Counted from the first letter of the stretch, positions 5,866 through 14,184 are shown. The stretch is 23,833 nt of DNA from an uncultured Rikenella sp. (GCF_910577125.1 NZ_CAJTMN010000029.1:1-23833); one strand, 5' to 3'. The notes: generated by a model from the letters alone, not told the origin. Numbers and translations are program-made.

Positions 5866-7258
5866 GGGACTCGGGGTGGCATTGCCCCCTGCTTTCAGGG
5901 CCCGGGTCGAGGCCGAAGTGCCGGGACTGGCCGAGGCGTTGGACGGGCCGGCGCCGGTCAGCGTGCGGCTCAATCCGTTCAAACCTCTTCTCGTCTCTTC
6001 GCCGGAGTTGCCGGCGGGCGGCGAGCCGGTGCCGTGGACGGTGCCGGGCGAGGCGTGTTATCTGACCGACCGCCCTGTCTTTACCGCCGATCCTGTGTTC
6101 CACGGCGGAGCTTATTATGTGCAGGAGGCCGGTTCGATGTTCGTCGGATGGCTGTTGCGGCGGATTTTGCAGACTACGGGGATTGCGGCACCTAAAGTGC
6201 TGGATTTGTGCGCCGCGCCGGGGGGGAAGACGACCCAGATCGCGTCGGTGGCAGGAGCCAATGGGATCGTCGTGGCCAACGAGACCATCCGGTCACGGGC
6301 CCGGATATTGGCCGAGAATGTACAGAAGTGGGGGTCGGGCAATGTGGCGGTGACGTCGAACGATCCGGTCGACTTCGGCGGGCGGATAGAGGGATTTTTC
6401 GACGTGATCGTGACCGATGTGCCTTGTTCCGGCGAAGGGATGTTTCGCAAAGACCCGGCCTCGCGCGGGATGTGGTCGCCGGAGGCGGTGCAGCTCTGCG
6501 CGGCGCGCCAGCGGCGGATCGTCAGCGATGTGTGGCGGGCCTTGCGGCCGGGAGGGGTGCTGATTTACAGTACGTGTACCTTCAACGCGGTCGAAAACGA
6601 GGAGAATGTCCGGTGGGTGGCGGAGGAGCTGGGCGGCGAGGTGCTCGATTTCGACGGGGTGCCGGAGGAGATCGTGACGACGGGTGCCGGGTGGCACTTT
6701 TATCCCCATCGGGTGCGGAGCGAGGGCTTTTATGCCGCTGCCATCCGGAAAACGGGGGAGCTCGATGCGAACGGGCGTACTCTCGGGAAAACGAAAAGGA
6801 ATACGGAATTGGCGTCGCTGATCAAGTCGGAACTGAGCGAGGCGCAGCGGTGGATCGACGGCGACGAGTGGCTTTTCGGCCGGGTCGGCGAGGGGACGGT
6901 CTACGGTTTCTCGCCGGAGATGTACCGGACGGTCGAAACGTTGCGGGCGGCGCGGTTCGGGCTGCTTTATTCCGGTGTCGAGCTGGGCGAGCTGGTTCGC
7001 GGGAGCTTGAAACCGGCCCATGCGCTGGCCTTGTATGCCGGGGTGAACCGGCAGGCGGTGGCCGTGGCGGAGCTGGACGACGAGGCGGCTCGGGAGTATT
7101 TGCGCAAGGGGACGGATGCGGCCGCACTGCCGGTCGAACGGTTTGCCGAAGGGCTGAATCTGGTCGTGTGCCGTGGCATTGCGCTCGGCTGGGCCAAGCG
7201 GATCGAGCGGCGGTACAACAATCTCTATCCGGCCGCCTGGCGGGTGCTGCGGTATTGA
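5852..7258 (+). CDS. RsmF/NOP2-type RNA (cytosine-5) methyltransferase
   Basis: This 468-aa SAM-dependent methyltransferase belongs to the NOL1/NOP2/Sun family and most resembles RsmF/YebU-like 16S rRNA m5C enzymes. SAM-binding motif I is VLDLCAAPGGKTTQ (about 117-130). Motif IV is DVPCSGEGMFRKDP with C192, and motif VI is YSTCTFNAVENEENV with C242. The two cysteines are the nucleophile and release residues of this family. The region after about residue 300 fits the RsmF-like central and PUA-like C-terminal domains. The exact target (rRNA position or tRNA) is inferred only from family. The ATG overlaps the kinase gene by 14 nt. The stop is only 23 bp from the convergent glgB stop, with no terminator hairpin seen between them. 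Confidence 0.93.
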   Translation: MGNVEGLGVALPPAFRARVEAEVPGLAEALDGPAPVSVRLNPFKPLLVSSPELPAGGEPVPWTVPGEACYLTDRPVFTADPVFHGGAYYVQEAGSMFVGWLLRRILQTTGIAAPKVLDLCAAPGGKTTQIASVAGANGIVVANETIRSRARILAENVQKWGSGNVAVTSNDPVDFGGRIEGFFDVIVTDVPCSGEGMFRKDPASRGMWSPEAVQLCAARQRRIVSDVWRALRPGGVLIYSTCTFNAVENEENVRWVAEELGGEVLDFDGVPEEIVTTGAGWHFYPHRVRSEGFYAAAIRKTGELDANGRTLGKTKRNTELASLIKSELSEAQRWIDGDEWLFGRVGEGTVYGFSPEMYRTVETLRAARFGLLYSGVELGELVRGSLKPAHALALYAGVNRQAVAVAELDDEAAREYLRKGTDAAALPVERFAEGLNLVVCRGIALGWAKRIERRYNNLYPAAWRVLRY

Positions 7259-7281
7259 TTCCTAAGGTTTTATGTCCATTC

Positions 7282-9366
7282 CTATTCCTTTTCCCGTTCG
7301 AAGACCAGTGCCGTCCGGCTGACGTTGTAGATCCGCATGTAGTGGCGTGTCACCCCGTCCCCGTCCAAGCGCGACTCGGTGAAGTATTCCGCGCTCTCCG
7401 AACCGGAACGTACCCGATCCTGTCCGCCGAAAACCTTTTCATCGCTGCTCAGGATCACCCGCCATTTCCCCGCCTGCGGCGCTGGCAGCTCGTAGTCGGG
7501 AATGCTCGCCGTCGGATGCCAGTTGAAGACGAACAGCAGCCCCGCCTGTTCGTAGATCAGCGTCTTGTTCGCCTCGTCCACCTTCAGTTGATAGCCGTAT
7601 CCGGCGCTGAGTATCCGGTATTTCCGCAGCAGGGCCACCATCGCCCCCTCGAACCGGGCGAGGTCGATGTAGCGCAGGTAGTCCGCCTCGGCCAGCGACC
7701 ACTGCCGCCGGGCATGGGCATAGCTCCACCCGTTCCCCTCCCGCGGGAAGTCGATCCACTCCGGATGGCCGAACTCGTTCCCCATAAAAGTCAGGTACGC
7801 CTCCCCGCCCAGCGTCGAAGTGACGAGCCGGATCATCTTGTGCAGCGCGATCCCCCGGTCGATAATGAGGTTCTGCGACTCGCGGTTCATGGCGAAGTAC
7901 ATCTCCTTGTCCATCAGGCGGAACGCGATCGTCTTATCCCCCACCAGCGCCTGGTCGTGCGACTCGCAGTAGGCCACCGTCCGCACCCCCGGCAGCCGGT
8001 TGCAGAGCACGTTCCACATCCGGTGCAGGTCCCACGCCTCGTCCGGCACGTCTTTCAGGTATTCGATCCAGAAGTCCGGAATCGCCATCCCCAGCCGGTA
8101 GTCGAATCCCATCCCGCCGTCCGACACCGGGAAGGTCACCCCCGGCATCCCGCTCACATCCTCGGCGATCGTCACCGCTCCCGGACGCAGTTCGTGGATC
8201 AGCTCGTTGGCTAAGGTCAGGTATAATATGGCCTCTTTATTGGCGGATGCGCCGAAATAGGCCTCCAGCCCCCACTCCGGCGCATTCACCCCGTGGTGGT
8301 GGTAGAGCATGGAGGTCACGCCGTCGAACCGGAAGCCGTCGAAATGGAACTCGTCGAGCCAGTATTTGACGTTCGAGAGTAGGAAGTGCTGCACTTCGTA
8401 CTTCCCGTAGTCGAAGAGCATGGAGTCCCACTGCGGATGTTCCCCCGCCGCGCCCGGCTGCGAGTAGAGGCAGTCGGTGCCGTCCAGCCGGTTGATCCCT
8501 TCGTTGAGGTTTTTGACGTAGTGCGAGTGCACGAGATCCATAATCACGCCGATGCCCAATTCGTGTGCCCGTTTGACCAGCCGTTTCAGGTCTTCGGGCG
8601 TCCCGAACCGCGAGCTCGGGGCGAAAAAGTTGCTCACGTGGTACCCGAAACTCCCGTAGTACGGGTGTTCGGCGATGGCCATCATCTGGATGGCATTGTA
8701 TCCCAGCTCTTTGATCCGTGGCAGGATACGTTCGGCGAACTCTTCGTAGGTGCCGACCCCTTCCCGCTCCTGCGCCATCCCCACATGGGCCTCGTAAATA
8801 AGCAGCCCGCCGTCCTGTGCCGCCCGGGCGGTGAGGTCGTACGGCTCTTCGTCCCAGGCGAAAGGTGCTTGCGGTTCCCATACCTGTCCGCAATAGTCTT
8901 TCGAGTGTTCGTCCTGCACCACACGCCGGATATAGGCCGGAATCCGATCCATCCACGAGCCGTCTGCGCCGTGGACGTACATCTTTACGAGGCTTCCGTG
9001 TTTCAACCTTCCGCCGGTCGCTGCGTCGGGCAGAAAGAGCTCCCACACGCCGTTCGAATCGGGCACCCGTTCTGCCGGGAACTGTGTCCGTTCCCAGTCG
9101 TTGAAGTCTCCGAACAGAAAGACTTCCCGGGCTCCGGGTAGCCACTCCCGGAACCACCATCCGTGTCGTTCCGGGTCGTAGTGTATCCCGAAATAGAGGT
9201 GGGCGTTGGCGTAGTCGGCGAGCGAGCCGCTCCAGCGGCGGATTTCGCCGGCCCGGCGGGTGAACCGGTCGAATCGGGCGTCGATCTCCGGAGCGGCGGG
9301 TCTGAGCCATTCGTCCTGCGCGACGAGCGGCAATATGCGGGGCTGGGGGTGTGGAGTGGATGACAT
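7282..9366 (-). CDS. glgB: 1,4-alpha-glucan branching enzyme
   Basis: This 694-aa GH13 enzyme transfers alpha-1,4 chains to 6-positions during glycogen synthesis. An N-terminal CBM48 region (WFREWLPGAREVFLFGDFNDW, about 71-91) precedes the catalytic barrel. Catalytic residues are visible: nucleophile D348 in GFRFDGVTSM, acid/base E402 in IAEDVSGMP and D471 in CESHDQALVGDKT. The motifs SHYVKNLNEGINRLDGTD and MGNEFGHPEWIDFPREGNGW are those of the eukaryote-like GH13_8 group, as in other Bacteroidota, and not of the longer E. coli GlgB type. The start at 9366 is supported by a TATATTTG box about 40 nt upstream. It is convergent with the methyltransferase gene; no other glycogen gene is in the window. 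Confidence 0.96.
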   Translation of the reverse strand: MSSTPHPQPRILPLVAQDEWLRPAAPEIDARFDRFTRRAGEIRRWSGSLADYANAHLYFGIHYDPERHGWWFREWLPGAREVFLFGDFNDWERTQFPAERVPDSNGVWELFLPDAATGGRLKHGSLVKMYVHGADGSWMDRIPAYIRRVVQDEHSKDYCGQVWEPQAPFAWDEEPYDLTARAAQDGGLLIYEAHVGMAQEREGVGTYEEFAERILPRIKELGYNAIQMMAIAEHPYYGSFGYHVSNFFAPSSRFGTPEDLKRLVKRAHELGIGVIMDLVHSHYVKNLNEGINRLDGTDCLYSQPGAAGEHPQWDSMLFDYGKYEVQHFLLSNVKYWLDEFHFDGFRFDGVTSMLYHHHGVNAPEWGLEAYFGASANKEAILYLTLANELIHELRPGAVTIAEDVSGMPGVTFPVSDGGMGFDYRLGMAIPDFWIEYLKDVPDEAWDLHRMWNVLCNRLPGVRTVAYCESHDQALVGDKTIAFRLMDKEMYFAMNRESQNLIIDRGIALHKMIRLVTSTLGGEAYLTFMGNEFGHPEWIDFPREGNGWSYAHARRQWSLAEADYLRYIDLARFEGAMVALLRKYRILSAGYGYQLKVDEANKTLIYEQAGLLFVFNWHPTASIPDYELPAPQAGKWRVILSSDEKVFGGQDRVRSGSESAEYFTESRLDGDGVTRHYMRIYNVSRTALVFEREKE

Positions 9367-9404
9367 GGCGGAAAAGGTTTGGGTTTAGTTAGGTAACTCT
9401 TTGA

Positions 9405-9412
9405 CAAATATA
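9405..9412 (-). promoter_or_regulatory. -7 box of glgB
   Basis: TATATTTG on the minus strand fits TAnnTTTG. The tetramer 19 nt upstream is TGTG, a weak match to TTTG. It gives a 5' leader of roughly 30 nt. Confidence 0.6.
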
Positions 9413-9522
9413 ACTTTTTCCGGGGAGAAAACACAGGGCGCGGCAGGTAAATTTTGGGAGGTGTCGGCGCGGTGCCTTCGGGCATTCCGACAGGGCTGCC
9501 TTTATCCGAACGGGATGGAACT

Positions 9523-9619
9523 GCGCTCGGGCCGGGCGGGCCCCACTTGGTAAGACAAAGAGAACCCTAACAAAACACCCTGTGGGTGCGTGGACGGGCA
9601 ATGCTATGCATTTTGCGGC
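9523..9619. repeat. G+C block, copy 2, interrupted
   Basis: The left part (CTCGGGCCGGGCGGGCCCCA) and right part (GTGGACGGGC plus hairpin GCAATGC-ta-tGCATTtTGC) match copy 1. In between, 43 nt (9547-9589) replace the five bases GTCCC. The inserted segment ends with AAAACACCCTGTGGGTGC, the same sequence that directly precedes cassettes A and D. Confidence 0.65.
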
Positions 9620-9754
9620 TGTGTCTATCCTAAAAGGAATCGCCGGGGGATTTTCAATGGGGATGCGAATCCCCCCTTGAATGTGCTCTTTGCCTACTTT
9701 CTACCACATAGTAGAAAGTAGGGGCCCCCGCGGCCCGAGCGGAACAAAGAAAAG
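9618..9754. repeat. 137-bp dispersed repeat, copy 1
   Basis: It matches 13988-14123 over almost its whole length. It contains a 12-bp perfect hairpin CCTACTTTCTAC / GTAGAAAGTAGG (9693-9704 and 9711-9722, loop cacata) and, just before it, an imperfect TTCAATGGGG / CCCCccttGAA stem. No coding potential is seen. Confidence 0.8.
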
Positions 9755-9814
9755 ATTGACTTTCAAGAAATGCAATCGCATGCAACGTCTTGCTCGTTCG
9801 CGTTGCTTTTCCGT

Positions 9815-9999
9815 TTATTCCGAGAGGCAACGCAACTGAAGACCGTAGCCGCGGTAGCGTGCGTAGGAGGGATTGAGGTTCTGTATGCCGAAGTTCAAGA
9901 ATATGCTGTAAGTTTCGCTTCCGGCAAATGACCAGCTGAATCCGCTATCTCCGACGTACGTTAGATTGCCAGTATCGCGGGCGCGGTAGCCCGGGGCGG
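9815..9999 (-). pseudogene. FISUMP-like C-terminal cassette B
   Basis: This 185-bp cassette starts APGYR and ends YRGYGLQLRCLSE on the minus strand. The middle (VGDSGFSWSFAGSE, LNFGIQNLNPSY) follows the same pattern as the other cassettes but differs in sequence. The frame is open and headless. After the constant 5' border it shares a further 23 nt (TGCGTGCCGCACTCCCAATT + GGC) with cassette C, so B and C are tandem units. Confidence 0.72.
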
Positions 10000-10038
10000 T
10001 GCGTGCCGCACTCCCAATTGGCTGTGTTAGCCCTCTGT

Positions 10039-10223
10039 TTATTCCGAGAGGCAACGCAACTGAGAACCGTAGGCGCGGTAATCTCCATAGCTGGAATTGA
10101 TCCATGTCACGTTGAAATCCAAGCCCACGCTGCGGATACTGCTTGTGGCGGAAGACCAGTTGTAACTGCGGTTGTAGGTGCCGCCCATCGCACCCGAAGC
10201 GAAGTGCCGGTAGCCCGGGGCGG
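10039..10223 (-). pseudogene. FISUMP-like C-terminal cassette C
   Basis: This 185-bp cassette starts APGYRHFASG and ends YRAYGSQLRCLSE. The middle reads NRSYNWSSATSS and VGLDFNVTWINSSY. It is in a different reading frame from cassette B, with B's unit following it on the minus strand. It has the same two constant borders and an open frame. There is one change in the constant tail (GSQLR for GLQLR). Confidence 0.72.
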
Positions 10224-10315
10224 TGCGTGCCGCACTCCCAATTGGCAGCCTCGGCCCAATTCTTCACCCCATTCTTTGTCCGTATGCTTTCGAACCTCCA
10301 AAGTAACAGGCCGTG

Positions 10316-12439
10316 TCAGCTGATCTGGCTCAAATCCACCTCGATCTTTTTCTTGCGGTTCAGACGCTCGATCGCAGCAGCCAAAAGTACGTTCGCCGGC
10401 TCCTGCAAATTCGGATCCGCTGCCAGCACCCGTTCCGCCACCCCTCGCGCATACTCCAGAATGTCGCCGTCCTTGGCCAGATTCGAGACCTTGATCTCGA
10501 TCCCTTGACCGCTCTGCGCCGTGCCGTCGATGTCGCCCGCCCCCCGGAGCTGCAAGTCCAGCTCCGACAGCCGGAAACCGTCTGTCGTCGAGACCATCGC
10601 CTCCATCCGGTGCCGCGCCTCCGTCGTGAGCTTGTCGCCCGTCATCAGGATACAGTACGACTGCTCGTCGCCCCGGCCTACCCGTCCCCGCAGCTGGTGC
10701 AGCTGCGACAAACCGAACCGCTCCGCACTCTCGATCACCATCACCGTCGCGTTCGGCACATCTACCCCCACCTCGATCACCGTCGTCGAGATCAGAATCT
10801 GCGCCTTCCCCTGCTTGAACTGCTCCATGCCGTAATCCTTGAGCCGGGCCGGCATCTTGCCGTGCACCACCACGCTCGTGTACTGCGGCGGAGGGAACTC
10901 CCGCGCGATTACCTCCGCTCCCGCCTCCAGATTCGCCACATCCAGCGTCTCCGACTCCTGGATCAGCGGGTAGACGATGTAGACCTGCCGTCCCCGGGCA
11001 ATCTGCTCGCGCAGGAATCCGAACAGCCGCAACCGGTGCGACTCCCGCGCATGAGAGGTGTGTATCGGCTTCCGGCCCGGCGGCAGCTCGTCGATCACCG
11101 AGACGTCCAGGTCGCCGTAGAGCGTCATCGCCAGCGTCCTCGGAATCGGCGTAGCCGTCATCACCAGCACGTGCGGCGGCAGATCCTGGCTTTTGAGGCG
11201 CAGCTTGGCCCGCTGCATCACCCCGAACCGGTGTTGTTCGTCGATGACCACGAATCCCAGCCGCGCGAACTGCACCCCGTCTTCGATCAGGGCATGGGTG
11301 CCGATCAGCAGGTCGATATCGCCCGACGTCAGCCCCTCCGCAATCTCGGCCCGTTTCCTCCGCCCCGTGCTTCCGGTCAGCAGCTCGACCCGAAGCCCCG
11401 TCCGCTCGACCAGCGACATCACCGACCGGTAGTGCTGGTTGGCCAGAATCTCCGTCGGTGCCATCAGGGCGCTCTGGAAACCGTTGTCCGCCGCGATCAG
11501 GATGCAGAGCAGCGCGACGATCGTCTTACCGCTTCCCACATCACCCTGCATCAGGCGGTTCATCTGGTGCCCGCTCACCATATCGCCCCGGATCTCCCGC
11601 ACGACCCGCTGCTGGGCGCCTGTCAGCTCGAACGGCAGCTGCTCGTGGTAGAACATGTTGAAATACCCGCCGATTTTCGGCATCCGGAACCCCTGCACCT
11701 TCTCCATCCGCACCTGCCGCTGGCTCAGCAGTTGGAGCTGGATGACGAACAGCTCTTCGAACTTGAGCCGCCTCATGGCCGCCTGCAGCGCCTCGGCCGA
11801 CGGCGGGAAATGGATGTCGTGCAGCGCCTGGGCACGGCCCACTAACCGTTCCTGTTGGAGCAGGTATTCCGGCAGCGTCTCCGGAATGTAATTTTTGACC
11901 GCTCCCCACAGTGTCCGCACGGCGTTGAAAATGGCTTTCGTACCCAGCCCGATCGAGTTCAGCCGCTCCGTGGTGCTGTAGATGCCCTGCATGCCGACCG
12001 GTTCCTGGCCTTCGACCGCGATCGGCGGCTCGAACTCCGGATGGGCCATATTCGGCCAGCCGTTGAACATCGTGGGACGGCCGAAAAAGATGTATTCGCG
12101 TCCCACTTCGAGTTTCTTCATCACGAACCGGGCGCCGCGGAACCACACGACGTCCATCTCGCCGGTGTCGTCGGTCACGACCAGTGCCAGCCGCGCCTTG
12201 GAGCCGGTTCCGACGATTCCCTTGTCGCGCACCCGCGCCCGCACCTGAATGTACTGCGCGGAGAGCTCTTCCCGGATTTCGTTGATTTTGTAGATCTTCG
12301 ACCGGTCTACATACCGGAACGGGACGTGCATCAACAGGTCGCCGAACGTCTCGACACCGATTTCGGCGGCGAGCAGTTCGGCCCGTTTCTGTCCGATGCC
12401 GGGCAGGTATTGGATCGGTCTGTCGAGAATGCTGTCCAT
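10316..12439 (-). CDS. recG: ATP-dependent DNA helicase RecG
   Basis: RecG (707 aa) is the superfamily 2 helicase that remodels stalled replication forks and Holliday junctions. The N-terminal wedge/OB domain (about 60-150) is followed by Walker A GDVGSGKT (299-306), the DEQH box (400-403) in VIDEQHRFGVMQR, motif III VMTATPIPRTLAMT, and motif VI QLRGRVGRG. The C-terminal RecG extension is complete. The start MDSILDRPIQYLPGIG is the normal RecG beginning and follows a TATATTTG box by about 15 nt. It is divergent from the DUF3108 gene, with 122 bp between the start codons. Confidence 0.97.
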   Translation of the reverse strand: MDSILDRPIQYLPGIGQKRAELLAAEIGVETFGDLLMHVPFRYVDRSKIYKINEIREELSAQYIQVRARVRDKGIVGTGSKARLALVVTDDTGEMDVVWFRGARFVMKKLEVGREYIFFGRPTMFNGWPNMAHPEFEPPIAVEGQEPVGMQGIYSTTERLNSIGLGTKAIFNAVRTLWGAVKNYIPETLPEYLLQQERLVGRAQALHDIHFPPSAEALQAAMRRLKFEELFVIQLQLLSQRQVRMEKVQGFRMPKIGGYFNMFYHEQLPFELTGAQQRVVREIRGDMVSGHQMNRLMQGDVGSGKTIVALLCILIAADNGFQSALMAPTEILANQHYRSVMSLVERTGLRVELLTGSTGRRKRAEIAEGLTSGDIDLLIGTHALIEDGVQFARLGFVVIDEQHRFGVMQRAKLRLKSQDLPPHVLVMTATPIPRTLAMTLYGDLDVSVIDELPPGRKPIHTSHARESHRLRLFGFLREQIARGRQVYIVYPLIQESETLDVANLEAGAEVIAREFPPPQYTSVVVHGKMPARLKDYGMEQFKQGKAQILISTTVIEVGVDVPNATVMVIESAERFGLSQLHQLRGRVGRGDEQSYCILMTGDKLTTEARHRMEAMVSTTDGFRLSELDLQLRGAGDIDGTAQSGQGIEIKVSNLAKDGDILEYARGVAERVLAADPNLQEPANVLLAAAIERLNRKKKIEVDLSQIS

Positions 12440-12453
12440 GGTCTTTCGTACAA

Positions 12454-12461
12454 CAAATATA
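12454..12461 (-). promoter_or_regulatory. -7 box of recG
   Basis: TATATTTG on the minus strand fits TAnnTTTG, 14 nt before the recG ATG. No TTTG is seen about 19 nt upstream. The leader would be very short (under 10 nt). Confidence 0.6.
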
Positions 12462-12523
12462 CTCTTTTTTCGGTCGCGCGCCGGGAGCGGGTCGCGGGGG
12501 AAAGGAAAAAGTACGGCACGAGG

Positions 12524-12553
12524 GTTGCACTGCCCGAAAAACGATTATATTTG
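12524..12553 (+). promoter_or_regulatory. Promoter of the DUF3108 gene
   Basis: GTTG (12524-12527), 18 nt, then TATATTTG (12546-12553). The predicted transcription start is only a few nucleotides before the ATG at 12562. It faces away from the recG promoter. Confidence 0.65.
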
Positions 12554-12561
12554 TCTCTGTT

Positions 12562-13416
12562 ATGAAACGATTTCCGTTTATTCTGTCGTTTGTCGCCGCC
12601 GTGCTGTGCTCGGCGGCCGGAGGGCGGGCCCGGGGACAGTCCGCTGCGAGGCCGCTGGCTTTCCGGACGGGCGAAGAGCTGACCTATACGGCGGGTTATG
12701 CCTCGACCATGCTGACGACCGATGTGGCGACGGTGACTTTCCGCCTCTCGGAGGGGCGTGTGGCGGCCGGCCCGGCTTATCGGATCTGGGCGCAGGGGGT
12801 GACCAAACCGTTTTTTTCGGTCTTTTTCCGGGTGAACGATGTCTATGAGACGTGGCTCGATACGGCGACCCTGCGGCCGCTGTATGCCACGTCGGAGGTT
12901 CAGGAGGGGAATTACCGGTATCGCAGCCGCCAGTGGTTCGACTGGACGAAGGGCGAGGTGCGTACCTACGGCAAGAACCTGAAGAAGGGGTATGAGCGGG
13001 GTCGGACGATGGCGATCGGGGAGTCGGATTTCGATCCGGTGGGCCATTTCTTCAACCTGCGGAGCTTGCCTTCGATCAGCGCGATGCGGAAGGGGGAGGC
13101 GGGATTTCTGAATTTGGTGATGATCGACACGATCCGTACGATCCGGTATGTGTATCAGGGGCGTGAGATTGTCGAGGCGCCGGCGACGGGGCGGGTGCGG
13201 TGTATGAAGTTTTCGTGTCAGCTGGCGACGGGCGACGCGCAGTCGTTCAAGGAGGGGAGCGAGTTTTTGATCTGGATTTCGGACGACGAGAACCGGATAC
13301 CGATTTATATGGAGACCCCGATTCGGGTGGGGCGGGTGCAGGCCACGCTGACGGGGTGGAAGAATCTGGCCCATCCGTTTTCGTCGCGGCTCGCGGATGG
13401 GGGGAAGAGGAAATGA
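12562..13416 (+). CDS. Exported DUF3108 domain-containing protein
   Basis: This is a 284-aa protein with a signal peptide (MKRFPFILSFVAAVLCSAAG, probable cleavage near RARGQS). The mature part begins FRTGEELTYTAGYA and includes FFSVFFRVNDVYETWLD and YRSRQWFDWTKGEVRTYGKN. This beta-rich pattern is characteristic of DUF3108 proteins, which are periplasmic or envelope proteins of unknown function in Bacteroidota and Proteobacteria. No catalytic motif is recognised. The start is fixed by the TATATTTG box 8 nt upstream and the signal peptide. It is a single-gene unit: recG is divergent, and a repeat island follows. Confidence 0.87.
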   Translation: MKRFPFILSFVAAVLCSAAGGRARGQSAARPLAFRTGEELTYTAGYASTMLTTDVATVTFRLSEGRVAAGPAYRIWAQGVTKPFFSVFFRVNDVYETWLDTATLRPLYATSEVQEGNYRYRSRQWFDWTKGEVRTYGKNLKKGYERGRTMAIGESDFDPVGHFFNLRSLPSISAMRKGEAGFLNLVMIDTIRTIRYVYQGREIVEAPATGRVRCMKFSCQLATGDAQSFKEGSEFLIWISDDENRIPIYMETPIRVGRVQATLTGWKNLAHPFSSRLADGGKRK

Positions 13417-13456
13417 CAGTATAGTTTATGTCGGTATGCGAACAAAGATTGAGTCT

Positions 13457-13523
13457 TGCGGAGCTTAAGGCGTAGCGTAGCTATCTGAAAGTCTTTTGGG
13501 TACCTTTTCTTCAGAAAAGGTAC
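13457..13523 (+). repeat. TC-loop hairpin with conserved 5' module, copy 3
   Basis: The module 13457-13492 matches 3922-3957 at 32 of 36 positions. Flank AAAGTCTTTTGG leads into an 11-bp perfect stem GTACCTTTTCT / AGAAAAGGTAC around a TC loop (13511-13512). The full element has the same length (67 nt) as copy 2. The 12-nt flank starts 72 nt after the DUF3108 stop codon. Confidence 0.8.
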
Positions 13524-13549
13524 GGTTCCAGCTGGTTCAAAGCTCACCC

Positions 13550-13625
13550 CGCGCGCCGACACCTGAAGAGGCGATTCAACTGTTTCGGCGCTGAGCCGAA
13601 ATAGTTGAATCGCCCAAGGCGCGCG
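13550..13625. repeat. Delta palindrome, copy 1
   Basis: CGCGCGCC / GGCGCGCG outer arms with a long inner stem GCGATTCAACTgTTTCGGC / GCCGAAAtAGTTGAATCGC and loop gctga. A second delta copy with nearly the same tip lies at 19727-19799. Confidence 0.8.
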
Positions 13626-13647
13626 AACAAAATAGGACAAAGCTCTC

Positions 13648-13726
13648 CCGTCGCCCGCCCGCTTGGAGAGGGATTTCACTCGTTTTGCGATGAGCAAAAT
13701 CGAGATGAAATCCCAGCGGGCGACGG
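13648..13726. repeat. Alpha palindrome, copy 2
   Basis: Perfect outer arms CCGTCGCCCGC / GCGGGCGACGG, middle GGGATTTC / GAAATCCC, inner CGTTTTGC / GCAAAATCG, loop gatga. Confidence 0.82.
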
Positions 13727-13776
13727 TTGAAATGCCCAGCGCGCGGACAAAGAATGTGTTTTCAAAAAACGGCACC

Positions 13777-13813
13777 GGCGGAGCGATAGCGGAGCCACAG
13801 TGAGGCGGACACG
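13777..13813. repeat. 36-nt core repeat, copy 2
   Basis: GGCGGAGCGATAGCGGAGCC followed by ACAGTGAGGCGGACACG. It follows alpha copy 2 by about 50 nt, as copy 1 follows alpha copy 1. Confidence 0.75.
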
Positions 13814-13987
13814 GAGCGGAGAGCCGAGGACGAACGGGCGGAGAATTGGGCTGTGAATTGTGTGAAATCGGTGCGGGCCGGCGCCAGCGAGGCCGGAAAC
13901 GAGCTCCGCCGAGTTGCGGGCCTCCGCGGGGGGAGGCTCCGGCCCGCGCGCCCCTGCGGGTCGGTGCCGCTCGGCACTCGAAAGCTG

Positions 13988-14123
13988 GCCGTGTCTACCC
14001 TAAAGGGAATCGTCGGGGGATTTTCAAGGGGGATGTAATTCCCCCTTGAATGTGCTCTTTGCCTACTTTCTACCACATAGTAGAAAGTAGGGGCCTCCGC
14101 GGCCCGAGCGGAACAGAGAAAAG
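13988..14123. repeat. 137-bp dispersed repeat, copy 2
   Basis: A direct repeat of 9618-9754. It contains the identical 12-bp hairpin CCTACTTTCTAC / GTAGAAAGTAGG (14062-14073 and 14080-14091) and a perfect 10-bp stem TTCAAGGGGG / CCCCCTTGAA (14023-14032 and 14041-14050). Confidence 0.8.
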
Positions 14124-14184
14124 AGATAAACTATCTCCCTGACATTAACAGCCGCCTGACGTTTATCGGATAAACGAGTTTGTC

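Larger units (their letters stand above)
9413..10315. repeat. Repeat island II (no complete gene)
   Basis: This gap lies between the glgB promoter and the recG stop. It holds a GTGCC-ttc-GGGCA hairpin block (from about 9464, also at 14256 and 14507), the interrupted G+C block (9523-9619), the 137-bp repeat (9618-9754), and two tandem FISUMP cassettes B (9815-9999) and C (10039-10223). It lacks the alpha, beta, gamma and delta palindromes seen in the other islands. The last stretch, 10247-10315, shows nothing recognisable. Confidence 0.75.
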
